Assembly: GCA_959347315.1 (NCBI GenBank)
Contig: OY365810.1
Span: 460,001 to 524,000, forward strand
Length of the DNA stretch: 64,000 nt
Reading direction: 5' to 3'
Source: Bimastos eiseni
Taxonomy: Eukaryota; Annelida; Clitellata; Crassiclitellata; Lumbricidae
Shown: in pieces, positions 25,901 to 46,747 of the stretch
How the letters are laid out: the number at the start of each line of letters is the position of its first letter
How positions within the stretch are numbered: position 1 is the first letter of the stretch
Position numbers and translations under genes: made by a program
The notes under the pieces: model-generated
What the model was told of the DNA's origin: nothing
The model's database searches: none
What the model saw: only the letters and a program-made list of their open reading frames with translations

Positions 25901-26665
25901 AAGCAATTTAAATTTTGTAGCTTACTCGATATGTTTGGTGTCACGGAAGCTAGTTTGTAATGTGTATCACGCAGTTCAAATTATATTGGCTACAACTATT
26001 AATATTACACGTAGGCTTACTAAAACTGTTATCCATTACGGCCTACTCTAAGGTCCATCTGAGTCCCTGACGATAGCTTTTGCAGCGCTCCGAGGAACGA
26101 GTGAGTCTAGCAGCCACGCAGGTCGACTGCCTGGAGATGCCACTTGACCTTTGACGTAAGCAGCTGATTATGGAGTAGGCCTACATCCTGAAGATAAATG
26201 CCATCTCAGATCATCACTAATGGTCGCAAGTTTAAAACAGACAACATGGAACCAACTCTAGTCCAAAAGAGACGGATCACCAACGAAATTGTCACACCAA
26301 CGACTGAAGCGATCGTATCCACCGCAAGATCACAGTAGCACACATACGTCCACTCACTAAGGACACTGCTCTGAAGGAGACGATAAGAGACACGGGCGAC
26401 CTCCTCATGTGGAAAGCCATGGTCGAAGGTCTCATCATTGACCACGATGGACCAGTGGATGTGTATACGAATATAAAGCGTAAACTTAGGAAGCTTGAAT
26501 TTATGACCATTTGGACTACAGATTTTAGTCTTGAAATGGTCGAACGGTGTAGCTGATACTTATAGAGCAACAATTACACTTACCACTTTCATATGGAACA
26601 CATAATAGTGCAAGCAGCGTAGGAGCAACTTTCACAAAAAACTCTACCAGATAACAGTTCGTCAT
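10770..26665 (-). CDS. Ig-domain receptor with TKL pseudokinase tail (686 aa, 10 exons)
   Basis: Predicted cell-surface receptor. Exons: 26665-26584, 25771-25439, 24767-24450, 22627-22388, 21755-21636, 20985-20921, 20026-19597, 18551-18386, 12632-12481, 10924-10770. The lengths sum to 2061 nt and every junction keeps frame. Order: signal peptide (1-~22), Ig1 (28-138), Ig2 (139-244), Ig3 (245-324), membrane helix (~337-357), juxtamembrane (365-386), kinase-like domain (387-~665), short C-tail. Beta3 Lys is E423, HRD is H522-K523-N524 and DFG is Q547-Y548-C549, so catalysis is not expected. APE (569-571), helix-F Asp (D582) and the subdomain XI Arg-Pro (649-650) are kept, implying a folded scaffold or allosteric role. 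It is divergent from the ITAM receptor at 30168. Family assignment (MLK/TAK1-like) is by motif; the joined model is my inference from splice signals. Confidence 0.85.
12246..12295 (-). mobile_element. LINE 3'-end stub
   Basis: About 50 bp (on the minus strand GTGAATAAGCTGGTTCCCGC, then CTTTTGTGGGCG) matching the 3' end of the LINE at 5667-6115. A severely 5'-truncated insertion in the last intron of the pseudokinase receptor. Confidence 0.5.
12481..12632 (-). CDS. Pseudokinase receptor exon 9: C-lobe
   Basis: 152 nt, phase 2 to phase 1, acceptor ATTTAAAG, donor GTTAGT. Encodes SFGIIIWEILTKKQPYKDQ and EIPDSCPKKLERILIG, unmistakably kinase subdomains IX-X. It lies about 5.75 kb from exon 8, across the 15-bp minisatellite. 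Confidence 0.85.
13085..13300 (-). mobile_element. LINE RT C-terminal fragment
   Basis: Minus-strand open stretch with RAFPVVGPTIWNGLP and FTPLLKLSFLAKDEG, a LINE ORF2 tail. It abuts the minisatellite. Confidence 0.6.
13473..17775 (+). repeat. 4.3-kb minisatellite, 15-bp unit, inside the receptor intron
   Basis: About 286 tandem 15-bp units of two main types, ACTCATACGACGATC and ACTCATAGGACGTTC (with GGG, AGTCAT and ATTCAT variants). They alternate in blocks, and a roughly 450-bp higher-order unit is visible (16666 and 17116 onward are almost identical for over 300 bp). As 15 is a multiple of three and the unit has no stop in most frames, long open frames of up to 983 codons exist on both strands. 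They are low-complexity artefacts. One extra base near 15207 shifts all frames. The array sits in the intron between exons 8 and 9 of the pseudokinase receptor. Confidence 0.95.
18126..18152 (-). repeat. Isolated inverted copy of the minisatellite unit
   Basis: The reverse complement contains ACGTTCACTCATA preceded by CGCTCAAAG, matching the right edge of the array (17761-17775) in opposite orientation, about 350 bp away. Confidence 0.65.
18386..18551 (-). CDS. Pseudokinase receptor exon 8: activation segment
   Basis: 166 nt, acceptor TTCCAG (phase 1), donor GTACGC (phase 2). Encodes KTLKISQYC, where other copies have KTLKITDFD, then an intact KAPEV and SKGDVW. Metal-binding Asp is lost, while the structural elements of the C-lobe are kept. 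Confidence 0.85.
18600..19590. other. Intron, nothing recognised
   Basis: Intron between exons 7 and 8 of the pseudokinase receptor. No repeat or coding signal was seen. Confidence 0.5.
19597..20026 (-). CDS. Pseudokinase receptor exon 7: N-lobe to HKN loop
   Basis: 430 nt, phase 0 to phase 1. The G-loop GKGSSGG is kept, but the ATP Lys is Glu and the catalytic loop reads HKN. The acceptor could be at 20026 or 20023 (CAGCAG). An internal Met (M390) lies just ahead of the domain, where the flanking kinase genes have their start codon. Confidence 0.85.
20278..20757. mobile_element. Fold-back element with ~37-bp subrepeats
   Basis: Left arm (GCCATCAATTTTTTGC, AATTTTTCGCCAGT, TTTCGCCATTTCATC, then repeats of CCAGCTTCCATTTAAGCCTG) is matched in reverse by the right arm (CAGGCTTAAATGGAAGCTGG, GAAATGGCGAAAAA, AAAAATTGATGGC). 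Long imperfect inverted arms built of short tandem units are the hallmark of Foldback-like elements. It lies in the intron joining the juxtamembrane and kinase exons. Confidence 0.75.
20921..20985 (-). CDS. Pseudokinase receptor exon 6: juxtamembrane linker
   Basis: 65 nt, phase 1 in and phase 0 out, acceptor CTGTTGTAG, donor GTATTG. Too short to stand out as an open frame, but it is the piece that converts the phase-1 membrane exon to the phase-0 kinase exon. Encodes a Pro/Gln/Glu-rich linker (GSPQQPEENVG). Confidence 0.7.
21636..21755 (-). CDS. Pseudokinase receptor exon 5: transmembrane helix
   Basis: 120 nt, phase 1-1, acceptor TGATGTAG, donor GTAAGT. Encodes a Ser-rich linker and one hydrophobic helix (LLWLLMLPVIAIVVIVAALV) followed by a basic stop-transfer (NRYFRKK), giving a type I topology with the kinase-like domain inside the cell. 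Confidence 0.88.
21835..22215 (+). mobile_element. LINE RT C-terminal fragment
   Basis: Plus-strand pieces in shifting frames (RLDRVLRSAARLVACI, then LLSEACLLIVPFARTTTKQH) match the usual CR1-like sequence around LQRVLNSAARL and GLLVVPR. It fills the intron between Ig3 and the membrane exon. Confidence 0.6.
22388..22627 (-). CDS. Pseudokinase receptor exon 4: short Ig3
   Basis: 240 nt, phase 1-1. A short Ig-like domain after a Thr-rich stretch: LSCSYKWYKD and DSGIYRCEAEC. It has extra cysteines beyond the canonical pair, suggesting a second disulphide. The other receptor has no counterpart. Confidence 0.85.
22640..23304. other. Intron, nothing recognised
   Basis: Part of the intron between Ig2 and Ig3 of the pseudokinase receptor. 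Several short open frames, none with a known motif. Confidence 0.4.
23313..24248. mobile_element. hAT-type non-autonomous element (TAGGGTTGCC family), copy 1
   Basis: 936 bp with inverted ends TAGGGTTGCCAGG and CCTGGCAACCCTA, flanked by a perfect 8-bp duplication ACTTCAGC (23305-23312 and 24249-24256). Subterminal CCGGAC/GTCCGG motifs recur. No transposase. Inserted in the intron between Ig2 and Ig3 of the pseudokinase receptor. Confidence 0.9.
24450..24767 (-). CDS. Pseudokinase receptor exon 3: Ig2
   Basis: 318 nt, phase 1-1. QCSVTYSG, QMEWIKLG and DGSVYICQV give Cys, Trp and Cys of an Ig fold. It aligns with QCSVNFSG, SMEWIQHG and NGSYYSCKL of Ig2 in the plus-strand receptor, so the two domains are paralogs. 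Several N-glycosylation sequons are present. Confidence 0.9.
25439..25771 (-). CDS. Pseudokinase receptor exon 2: Ig1
   Basis: 333 nt, phase 1-1, as usual for shuffled Ig exons. The Ig core is visible: FFNCS, LTWYH, and DSGKYECVE. It ends in AELIVLG, matching AHLIVLG at the end of Ig1 in the ITAM receptor. Confidence 0.88.
25860..26575. other. Intron with an unassigned open stretch
   Basis: Intron between the signal-peptide and Ig1 exons. On the plus strand about 26310-26556 an open stretch reads DLLMWKAMVEGLIIDHDGPV and ends FSLEMVERCS, which looks protein-like, probably a mobile-element remnant. I do not recognise it. Confidence 0.3.
26584..26665 (-). CDS. Pseudokinase receptor exon 1: signal peptide
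   Basis: ATG to a perfect GTAAGT donor, phase 1. Encodes a hydrophobic leader (VAPTLLALLCV) typical of a cleaved signal peptide. It puts the next Ig exon in frame (G plus CT gives Ala). Confidence 0.8.
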
Positions 26666-26759
26666 TTTTGCCTCTGTTTGGTTGCGTTTTCTGTTTAAAA
26701 AAGAATAGAATTAGTTAGAGGTCAAATTGAGAGAAGCAAACAGGATAATAAGTATTATA

Positions 26760-29700
26760 ACGTTTAGGCTACATCATCTTAAATCCAGTGAATGTAGCAT
26801 TTTTGTCTGCGTCATTACTACATTTACGTCCGTCACGAAAGTGTCTAATAGAAAGACATCCGTCACACGTGGATTTAAAATACTTAATTGTTGTGTTGCA
26901 TCAATAAGCTTACTCAACTTTATTTATTAGCCTATATATTTCAGTTAAATTTCAAACTGATAAACCGCAGCATGAATGATGACGAGTTACTACAGGAGTC
27001 AAATCACGCTGTTTGCAGTCATGGAGGCATTCATCACGTTATACATCTAGGGTCCCATTTTACAACCCCACCGCCGAGTGAAAGAAGGATTAGCAAGTTA
27101 TGGAGGGACATGGAATTGAACTCGGCTCCTCAGCTCTGTGCTCCAATATGTTCTAAACCATTGTTCTACTCCGGAATGAAATGAGAAGCTTGGCGATTAT
27201 GGACATATGATATTTGGTATAACACCGGTGAATAAGCTGGTCTCGCTGACTTGAGTTTTGTGGGTACTGAGAAATCTTCAAAGATTTACATCTTTAGGCA
27301 TTAGGTCTACATTGTTCAGCAAAGTCTTGGTCTACCCAACTCTCCAAGTGACAAACCTGTCTTCTGAAGATTTATCTTATTGTCAACTTGTTTCAACCTC
27401 AGATTCTACATATACTGTGTACTACATGTGGTTTTGACTTAGCTATCAATCATTCTGACCTCTGACTCTTTTCGTCTTTCTTTTGTCTCAGTTCATCCTA
27501 CATAGGCCTACAATTCCAATGGTTCGCACCGCTAGTTCTGTGATGTGGTTTAGGTCAGGGCTTAAATCACGCAATATTCCTCAGAGCGACTATCCTCAAT
27601 AGCTCGTCTGTCCTGTCTCATAGTTTTTATAAGAACGGCCCATACAGATGTCTTCATATGAGATTCTAATTTGTAATATTAGGCTACATGGTGTCAGAGC
27701 GCCGAGCTTACCCATCGTCGGTTTCAGCCAGCACAACTGAACTCAACTGCACTCAGTACTCAACACACCCACTCATTCTTATTCTTTAAAATTATATTAA
27801 TTAAAATGAAATTCTTCAGAACTTTCCTATTGTTTCCATTATAGCCCTAGACAGGTTCCGGATGTGTAATGTTGTTTCATCCAAACATGAAACCGGACTG
27901 AACTCTGTGACATAGGCCTACATTAGTTAGTTCACTGTAAGTTCTAGAAAACGGAATGCAAGTTTATAATTTTATGTTTAATCGTAATTACAAAGGACAA
28001 CCGTTAGGATTTGACATCATAGTAGGAGTAAATGTTGGCCATTTGCCAGAAATTAGAGCATAACATGATGAGCATTGACCTAGGCAATATTTAGAAAATA
28101 TCAAGAATCAAATACACGAACCGTTTCTTGTTCATGGAAGTCATAACACCGTATGATGCTATAAAGTGGAACTAGAGCTCGACACATTTATTGTGTCTTT
28201 ACCCCGACAAACGTATTAAAAGACTTTACCGGCTAAAAGTCAACCTACAGAGTGAAAGCCCTTCTCACTTTCGTGGGAAATTCCAGGTCTGGGTATTTCA
28301 GCGGTAATTTCAAGCTTAGAATAGCCTCGTCATCTATAGGGCAAAACAATTGAGATTTATGTTCGGTAATATTGTAGAGCCTATTTATTTACATTATCAC
28401 CGAACTCTATCAATCGTATTCATGGACAGTGGTAGCTGGGCACTATATTTTTTACTGTAACAGTGTGCGCACAAGCAAAGTGGACCTGTTGCTTTGTAGC
28501 CTTTGATAGTTGTGCCAAGATCAAGATCTAAATGACCAGGCTCCCGCTACATTGCATTTCAGGGTTATAATCAAATCTCGAGAATAGGGCATACAAAATG
28601 CCAGTTCAGATAGCTACATCGTGCATTCTGTCGCGGCGTATGTCGACTCGATTTGCATGGGCTACAGATGGAGGTTCGATTCAGAGGTGTCATTCTGGTG
28701 TTAGGTCCGTAGCGCGACCCAAATTGACGAGGATCTTAAGTGGTATGACTCCAAATGAAACAGACAAATGATGAAGGGTCTAAACCACTGAAAAAGAGCA
28801 GAGTACGGGTCAAATCTGAACGAATAAGGTCGTTATAAGAGGTGGAGTAATTGTCGGTCAATGCTTTTGACTCAAGAGCACAGCTGCTGTTCCACCCGCT
28901 TTATGTCTCAAAGATGTCAACATGGGCATTTAAAACGCAGAAATTTAAATTTGGTTCTTCCATGTTGATAATTGACTCAGGTCTTTGCAGGATTCCATAT
29001 AAAATGTATATTTACTGAGTTCGCCAGCGTATCAAGTGTCTTAAAAATGAATACAATCATGATCAAATAGGTTTGAGCAATTGCAGTTTGTCAATGGTTA
29101 TTTTGGAATCTAGGTGACATAGGCCAATCGATTATAATATTATTAAAATAATAATTATTGATTTGATTTGAAACGAAAGCCCGACTGCTGCACGAATTAG
29201 CATTCAGATTGTTGTTCTCCGGATAGATATGCCTTCGGATTATTGTCACGCTTATCTTAGACTAGACCTACAGTAGACTATAATTACTGTAGAATGGGAT
29301 CGCCTGCGCTGTAAAGACGGATAATGGATAATTGGATAATCAATAGAATGATTGGAAGGTTCAAATTGCGGTATTACACAATTATGGTACTAACTCTAAT
29401 AGACTAGAATTCACGATCCATAGGACAATAGGCTTTAGGCCAATGGGGCCTACCGTTTTCTGTTTCAAATATCACGTAGGCTTACCTTCTTTGAATATGT
29501 TATTAGACACTTGCTGACACTCATACACAGTTATTTAGCCCTATGGGCTATAGATTATTAAAGTTTTACCAAAACCCAAAACGTGTCATTAGTGGCATGT
29601 TTTAGAAATCCTTAGCAAAATGGGGCTTATCGTGACAAGCCTGGAAAATGATCGCAAGAAACCAGTAGTACATCGTCCGCATGTCCTTGTTAATATTCGT

Positions 29701-30060
29701 ACATACTGTGCTGATACCCTGCGTATACACACTGCTGACCTACATGGAAAGCAGCGACTCTACACAGGATCCTGAAGCGTCAATTGCAGCTTCAGTCTTC
29801 ACTATCGCAGTCATGTGATGAAAGTCTCTCTGTTTGTTTGGATATTTATGTCAATGTTAAATTGAAGTAGTTATTGTGTTGAATTCGTGACAGACTCGTT
29901 ACCATCTCCTGCCATAGACCACAGTGGAATCATGTTGATAACAGTGCTTTCGTTTTAACTTTCCAATGTTGCGTAGGGCCTTACGCCATATAACAGTGTC
30001 TGATAGCATACAACTGGCTCAGCATATTGTGTCCTAACATGTGGCTTAACACGAGATATA
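26760..30060. other. Intergenic space between the divergent receptors
   Basis: About 3.3 kb without any exon I can support. A LINE 3' stub lies at about 27210-27275. The space should hold the promoters of both receptor genes and any shared enhancer. Confidence 0.5.
27210..27275 (+). mobile_element. LINE 3'-end stub
   Basis: CACCGGTGAATAAGCTGG followed by GAGTTTTGTGGGTACT matches the 3' end of the LINE at 5667-6115. Confidence 0.5.
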
Positions 30061-30076
30061 TGGATCAATATTTCGA

Positions 30077-30084
30077 TATAAATA
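30077..30084 (+). promoter_or_regulatory. Possible TATA box of the ITAM receptor
   Basis: TATAAATA 84 bp before the first exon ATG, which would place a start site near 30110 and leave a short 5' UTR. AT-rich surroundings make chance occurrence likely enough to keep confidence modest. Confidence 0.4.
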
Positions 30085-30167
30085 AATTGATTTAGTGTAT
30101 GTTAATCCTGAGTAGGCAATTCAACTCAGCTTTCTCTTGTTTTCCGACGCTTCTAACAAACAGGCTA

Positions 30168-40735
<10,568 letters not shown>

Positions 40736-40868
40736 ATGGCTGACTAAAATGTAGGAGATACTTTTAAATTACAGAGCATGTGACGTTGACTTTGTCAACT
40801 TCTTGATAAACTACGAGGAAGTTCAGGAACTCCAGCAGCCTGCTTCTTAAACCATTAGCTTACCTAAT

Positions 40869-40874
40869 AATAAA
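40869..40874 (+). terminator. Candidate poly(A) signal of the ITAM receptor
   Basis: AATAAA 134 bp after the stop codon, the first one downstream. Confidence 0.5.
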
Positions 40875-41189
40875 TATTTGTTTATTGATAGATATGAATC
40901 AATTGTCTCATCACAAACCATTTACAATATTAATGTGAGTTGCTTAGTACCATAGTCTATTCCAATCGAGGATCAGATGTCATTAAAGCGAGAATTGGTT
41001 CAAAATTTTACCTATGAATTCTGTATTGCAACCGAGAAATTAAGGTCTTGTCCTCCTCAGCAGGCAATGAAAATTTGCGTGGCCTAGGTCTAAGATCATA
41101 AAGACCTTCAGCGACTGGGATGTCGACCTTAGGACTTGTTTACTGCTTGTCACAACGGATCGTAAAAGGATTGCAAAATACCTTCGCTG

Positions 41190-42246
41190 TCCCTATACCC
41201 AGTTTTATTTCATTTGAAATAACAGTAGGAAAAGAAACTAAGATAGTATTAATCAAGAAATAAAACATTTATAAGGCAAACAAAAAAGCACGCCACTCAA
41301 TAAAGTTACTAAACGGCTTGAAGCTATATCGAAAATTACAAAGTTCACATAAAATAAAAATTGAACAGTAAATATTTTATTCTTTCTCTCTACATATTGA
41401 AAAGACAGTCCTAAATAATATCATTTAATCATGATGGGACTATAGTAAGAATAGTTATTAGAATGGACTAGTTACTGGTAACTTATCATAAAGATTACGG
41501 ATACGGAACGGTTTCGTATTTTCATTCCCAGTAAAATATTAAATAACATGGGTATAATGTCTAAATTCTCTTTTGCACTATGTCTATCTGCCGGTTCCTG
41601 ACATAGGCGACATAAGAAGACGCCCAGGGCGCCGAACTACAGGAGCGCCAAATTTTGGGGCGCCGAATTTTAGGTATATAAGGTAAAGTTTTCAGGAATA
41701 AAATTTCGTGATGATACAAACAGAAATTTATAAATGTCTTATTAAAAACTAGTTTTTGACTAAGTCCAATTCAAACAACGATATTCAATCTCTTAACACC
41801 TCATTGAATCTCCCGCTCTTTCCCTATTAATTTTCGTTTGCCAGAATAGTCTATATATTTTGGCAGAAAACATTTTCATGCGCCCCGTGCAGTGTGCGCC
41901 TGACACTATATTTTCTCACATCTTACTGCCTATGCAACGGGTGCGGGGCGCTCTTATATAGATGACTGCGTAGGGCGTCAAATTACCTGAGGATTGCTCT
42001 GATGCCTATAAACATTAGGTACGATTCGATCATTTCGATGGTAGGCCTACTATCGTAGGCCTATATGTTAGTTTTGAGTCGAGAAAAACCTAATAAGCAT
42101 TGTGCCAGGTTTAGAGAAGGTTTAGAATCTTGCAGAATGCAACTTTACAAAAATATTTATTTATTTATTGTTTTATGAAAATGCGCCCCTAGGACAAGTG
42201 CCGCCTGGGGCGGTTCGCCCCCTCGCCCCCCGTCGCTACGCAACTG
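41190..42246. mobile_element. hAT-like element, copy 2, left end missing
   Basis: Closely follows the right two thirds of the copy at 49457 and shares blocks with 6711-9596 (ATCATGATGGGA region, GGGGCGCCGAATTTTAGG, and the GCCGCCTGGGGCGGTTCGCC right end). It ends GCTACGCAACTG. No left terminus, hence no target duplication. Confidence 0.65.
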
Positions 42247-42639
42247 CCTATACCATCGCCTCAGCATCCTCGGATCCAAGCAGTCGGCTGTCCTCATTCG
42301 GTGGAGAAGTATCTTCATTCGTGTATGGTCGCTAGTTGACGCGTAGTCCCACCTAGCGGGGGTGTCGTGCAGGAGCTTCGCAACCTTTGTCGTCTTGGAT
42401 ACAACGTGGAGGATGTGAATTGGTAGCCCATGGGTCCTTAACCCTCGCAGGGCAAAATGCGACCGCGAACAGGTCGTTAGTAGGCTATATTGCTGTCATG
42501 AAGAGTGGCCTTCAGATCTACTGTTTGGGTAACACCCAGAGTGTTCATTGAAATCACACTTTTCTCAGCCTCTCTTGAAAATGGAGGGTGAACCCTCGCG
42601 TCATTTGCCTTGACGTAATGGCTGCTACTAAATCAGTCA

Positions 42640-43120
42640 GTACTAAAACCAAACTGCGACTCATGAAGGCCTTGGCTTGGTCAGTAGCAACGTATGGTTG
42701 TGAAGCGTGGACAATAAAAAAAAAGAAGAGAAACGTATACAAGAATTTGAGAACAAGTGCATGAGGAAACTGTTCAGAATTCCATGGACAGCAATGGTGA
42801 CAACCGAACAAGTGTATCAAATGGCGAAAGTTGACAGCAAACTGTTGGGTCACATCAAATCCAGAAAACTGCGGTACTTCGGGCACATCGTGAGACAGCC
42901 TAAAGACAGTATTGAGAACAGTATTGACAGTATTGAGAACAGTGTGATGTTGGGTATAGTGGAAGGAAGCCGGAAGACCCAGAATCTGCTGGTTTGACAA
43001 TGTCATGGCGTGGACTGGTTTAAAAGGCACAAGCTTAATGAACATCGTACGAGACAGAAAACATTGGTCATCACTTTCCCATTCATGTAGTCAACCGTTG
43101 CGAAGCGACGATGACGATGT
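42640..43120 (+). mobile_element. RTE-like LINE RT C-terminal fragment
   Basis: KTKLRLMKALAWSVATYGCEAW, frame-shifted at an A run near 42712, then RIQEFENKCMRKLFRIPW, LRYFGHIVRQ and GIVEGSRK. This is the well-known tail of RTE-type or related non-LTR elements. It is a relic with a frame shift and stop. Confidence 0.65.
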
Positions 43121-43129
43121 GACATGACA

Positions 43130-44335
43130 TGACAATGGCTGCTGTTTCCTATTTCCACTAAATGGCAAGCTTAATTATGCAAAACAGCTTCTTTTAAATA
43201 AGACTAAGATTTGATAAAAAATAGTCCATAACGTGACGTATCTGCATTACATGTAGGCCCTATAATTGATGCTTACAATTTCAACGAATATTATTGGCTA
43301 AATACATGTAGCACGATAGCCTCGATAAGCTACACAAAAATTGTCGACAGCTGACAATGCGCCAAACGTTACTTAGGCCTATACATGGAATTCAAGCGTG
43401 ATAGGCCTCTTATGTATAGCATACTTTAACACAGACATTTTTCCTAGCGTCTTCAGTCGGCACGTCATCGACTACATTCCTTCGTTATCTAATTGAGTCC
43501 TATGAATATGTCGATAGCTATTTCAATAATAGTGGTGTTGATGACAGAACAATTAAGCGTAGTTTCAATAGGAGCTCCTCCGCATGACTAGAGTTCATAA
43601 GTAACAGAGTGACATCTTATTCACTGGTCACTGGTAGAAGAGAGTTACTTCCAATTTAAGATTGGAATGTGGGGTTCAGTTAAATATTCCTGGCGAGTAC
43701 CGACTTGTCGCTCATGTATTAAGCCTATTGGTCTGTTAGATCATAGCTTGAATATGTTAACCACAACTATGCTTTGTACTTGCAATGCCCTGCATCATTT
43801 TGTGAGCATTTAGAAAATTCACTCTCTGAAAGTCTTGATTAATATTAGGCCCTACTAATAATTGTCGTCGACAGGTCCTCTATAAGAGTATACCACATGT
43901 AGGCCTGCTTTGTGCCTGTTGCTCAATATATTTTGACCCAATACTTTTGAGTGCAAGAAACATTTTGTGCTAAGTCATGATATAGTGGAGATATATCATA
44001 ATAAGCTCCTGTTACGCGTTGACTAAGTGAGTAATTACCAATTTGCTCAAGTGAGTACGAGTATAAGCTAGTAGAACTTGTAAAAGTGCTGGCTAAAGCT
44101 AACAGGAGGACTGTGGCTCTGAGGAAATTAATTAGATGTCCGGGGGAAATGTCCGGGGGAGAGATGCCCCAGACCCGTAGCATAAGTAGGAGCTCTCTAG
44201 CTAGCTGGATCCTTCATGGACCCTACACACTATTTATATTTAAAGTTTGTGTGTTATAATATTCTGTGTATATTTTCTTTTACGTAAGTGTTTTCTATGT
44301 TTGTATTTTAGGAATAAAGATCATTGGTTCATTCT
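43130..44335. other. No gene recognised
   Basis: A minus-strand open stretch at 44183-43923 contains a hydrophobic leader-like run (ATVLLLALASTF) but no supporting exon. The rest is AT-rich. Confidence 0.35.
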
Positions 44336-44470
44336 CTCATCAATCCAAATTCTAATTAAGCATGATTATTTCCATCGAACCAACATCCGCTTAATTTAAT
44401 TAAGCATAACTCTTTTTATAAATACATCTTCTATTTGAGACATTATCTCATCAATGCAGCTTCAATTCAG
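44336..44470 (+). repeat. ~37-bp repeats, degenerate
   Basis: Diverged units with AATTAAGCATGATTATTTCC and ATCAATGCAGCTTC, adjoining the fold-back element at 44496. Confidence 0.5.
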
Positions 44471-44495
44471 AGGAGTAACTAGGGGCGGGCGGGGC

Positions 44496-45114
44496 GGAGC
44501 AGGACGTTTGGCGCACAGCTGTTTTGGCGGAGTACGTTCTGGCGCAGAAATCTGATACAATATATAATGTAACACGAAGCATGATCGATGATAATAATTA
44601 TACTTAACTGGGAACTGGAATGATGAACAGAATCATGCTTAAATAGAAGCGGGATGAACATGAGAATTCTGCTCGTCGCTGAACCCTTTTAGTCGCAATC
44701 TTTATATCAATCTCGCTTCCAATTAAACGGCATTATTTTTATCAATCCAGCTTCAATTTAAACATGATTCTTTTAATTAATCCGGCTTCCATTTAAGCAT
44801 GATTATTTGTATCAATACAGCTTCCATTTAAGCATAATTCTTTTCATCAATCCAGCTTCAATTTAAGCATGATTCTTTTCGTCAATCCAGCTCCCAGTTT
44901 AACAGTATGCTTCTCATTAATCCGGCTTCTAGTTAAACATAATTCTTTTCGCCAATCCCTCTTCTACTTCCGACGCTCCAGAGACTTAGCCTGATTTGCG
45001 TTGTGGAATAATTTACGACACTAAAGTATAGATCGCCATATAATATATTTATATAATACATAATAAAGAATTATATTATATCATAGATCTGCGCCAAAAC
45101 GTCCTGCGCCAAAA
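44496..45114. mobile_element. Fold-back element, second copy
   Basis: Left arm GCAGGACGTTTGGCGCA and GTTCTGGCGCAGAAATCTGA is matched in reverse near 45083-45114 (AGATCTGCGCCAAAACGTC, CTGCGCCAAAA). The interior carries at least six ~37-bp units in one orientation (44700-44960) and at least one inverted unit (44620-44660). Same plan as 20278-20757. Confidence 0.7.
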
Positions 45115-45119
45115 ATAAA

Positions 45120-46200
45120 TAAGGGCCTACTTTCAAATTGACAACAAATTAATGAATTTACAATTTGTTGGCTAAAATAGAAGATAGCTCATAGACTTGA
45201 ACGTAATACTTCACCTAGACTAGAATTGGCCTATAAGCAAAATCTTTTTTGCCCGATTTGAGATTATTTGTAAATTTTTCTATAATTATTAACAAATTTA
45301 TTAACAAATCACATTTGGTTTTATTAACCAGATTTCTACTTTAATAATCTCAAGTAATTCATAAGTAATTCAAAAGAATCAATAACTGAATCAAAATTTA
45401 AAGTTTTGCCAACTCCGCTTCAATGGGCAATGTTACCAATCCATTGACTCTATTTTGACACATTGTTGCCCGCTGGTAGTTTTTGACTCGTTTTAACACA
45501 CTGAATGCTCTCGCTGCACTTGCAACGGAAGCTGGAAGACAAAAATCCTCATGGCAACAATTATATTGGGAAAGAGATTCTGTAGCGAAATTTCATTCAG
45601 TTTATTCAACAACTGAAAAGGTAGAATAATTTTTGAGCAAATATTTTCATGATAAATTCGTTTTAATGAGTCAACCTCGTCTATTGAATCCTTGCAAATG
45701 TCGGCAGAGCAGAACTAACTTTCACAAAAGTATTCACAAATGACCCTGCAGTCATAATCTTCTTGGTGAAACTTCAAAAAAATTCAAATTTGTTGCGAAG
45801 ACTTGACACTGCAACAAAGCGTTTTTTAAGTCCAGTTACTACGGAATCAAAAATAAGATAAAATATTCCCTCTCTAACCTCATCCCTTGCAGACTATGCA
45901 AGTGAAACTGTTTCAGCAACTGCAGTTTGTGAATGTTTGTAGGCTTTCATTTTTTTCAGTTAGCTTTTTTCTTGAAATTAGGAATTACAAACAAAAAATT
46001 CTAAAAATATTTATTTTCATTATTATTCAGACAGTGAGGAACGGTGGTGAATCGATGAAAACTGTGATAAGTGAGTGATGTAGGCCCTATCATGTAGAAT
46101 TGTAAGTTTAGTGCGTGTAGTTTTGCAACATTTTCTATTATGCCTACATTGCATTACAGTATACTGGCAATCAGTCTTTCATTCATACTCAAAAATATAA
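45120..46200. other. No gene recognised
   Basis: AT-rich with scattered short open frames; no exon with fitting splice sites was found. Confidence 0.35.
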
Positions 46201-46209
46201 GTTGTACCA

Positions 46210-46545
46210 GGCCCCCACTTTGCTCTCGACGGGTCTGACTATATGTCTCAGGCTCCTCTAACCATTACGGCCACGAGGTTTCCATTGCGAAACTTAAGTC
46301 TCGTCTTTTCAAAAACTCTAAACCAAACTTACTTGATCATCGACCTTCCAATCCTCGAACAAAACGACGCCCGCCTAAACATCTACATGTATATACATGT
46401 ACTTTTCCTCCTCTGATCCTCTGGAAACCGAACTCAGACCTCCCACAGACTACCCTTTTGGACAATCCCTCTGATTCGAAGCAGCACTCGTGAATAAGTT
46501 GGTGCCCTACGCTTGGCTTTGGAGTGGCACTTTAGATGATTACAA
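46210..46545 (+). mobile_element. LINE RT tail and 3' UTR
   Basis: Contains a degraded tail (CGAAACTTAAGTCTCGTC encodes the KLKSR-type end) followed by CACTCGTGAATAAGTTGG and GCCCTACGCTTGGCTTTGG, the same 3' UTR as at 8.55-8.62 kb. Confidence 0.5.
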
Positions 46546-46747
46546 ATTACGAATACATGTGCGTTTATAGAGAAGTGTTATAGGAAATAAGATGCTGAAT
46601 ATCATCAACGTATTGTTGGTAGTCCAATTGTCATTCATCAAGCAGTGCATCAGGTTGTCAGGCATACACGTAGAGGTTACATGAAAAGCGCAACGAAAAG
46701 AACCTTCTGCAGTATTCTGCCTCCCAAGAAATCTGTTCCTGGCTAAG

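Noticed and set aside
26206..26573. Overlapping minus-strand frames in intron 1 of the pseudokinase receptor
   Set aside because: No motif, no fitting splice sites; the opposite strand looks more protein-like but is also unassigned.
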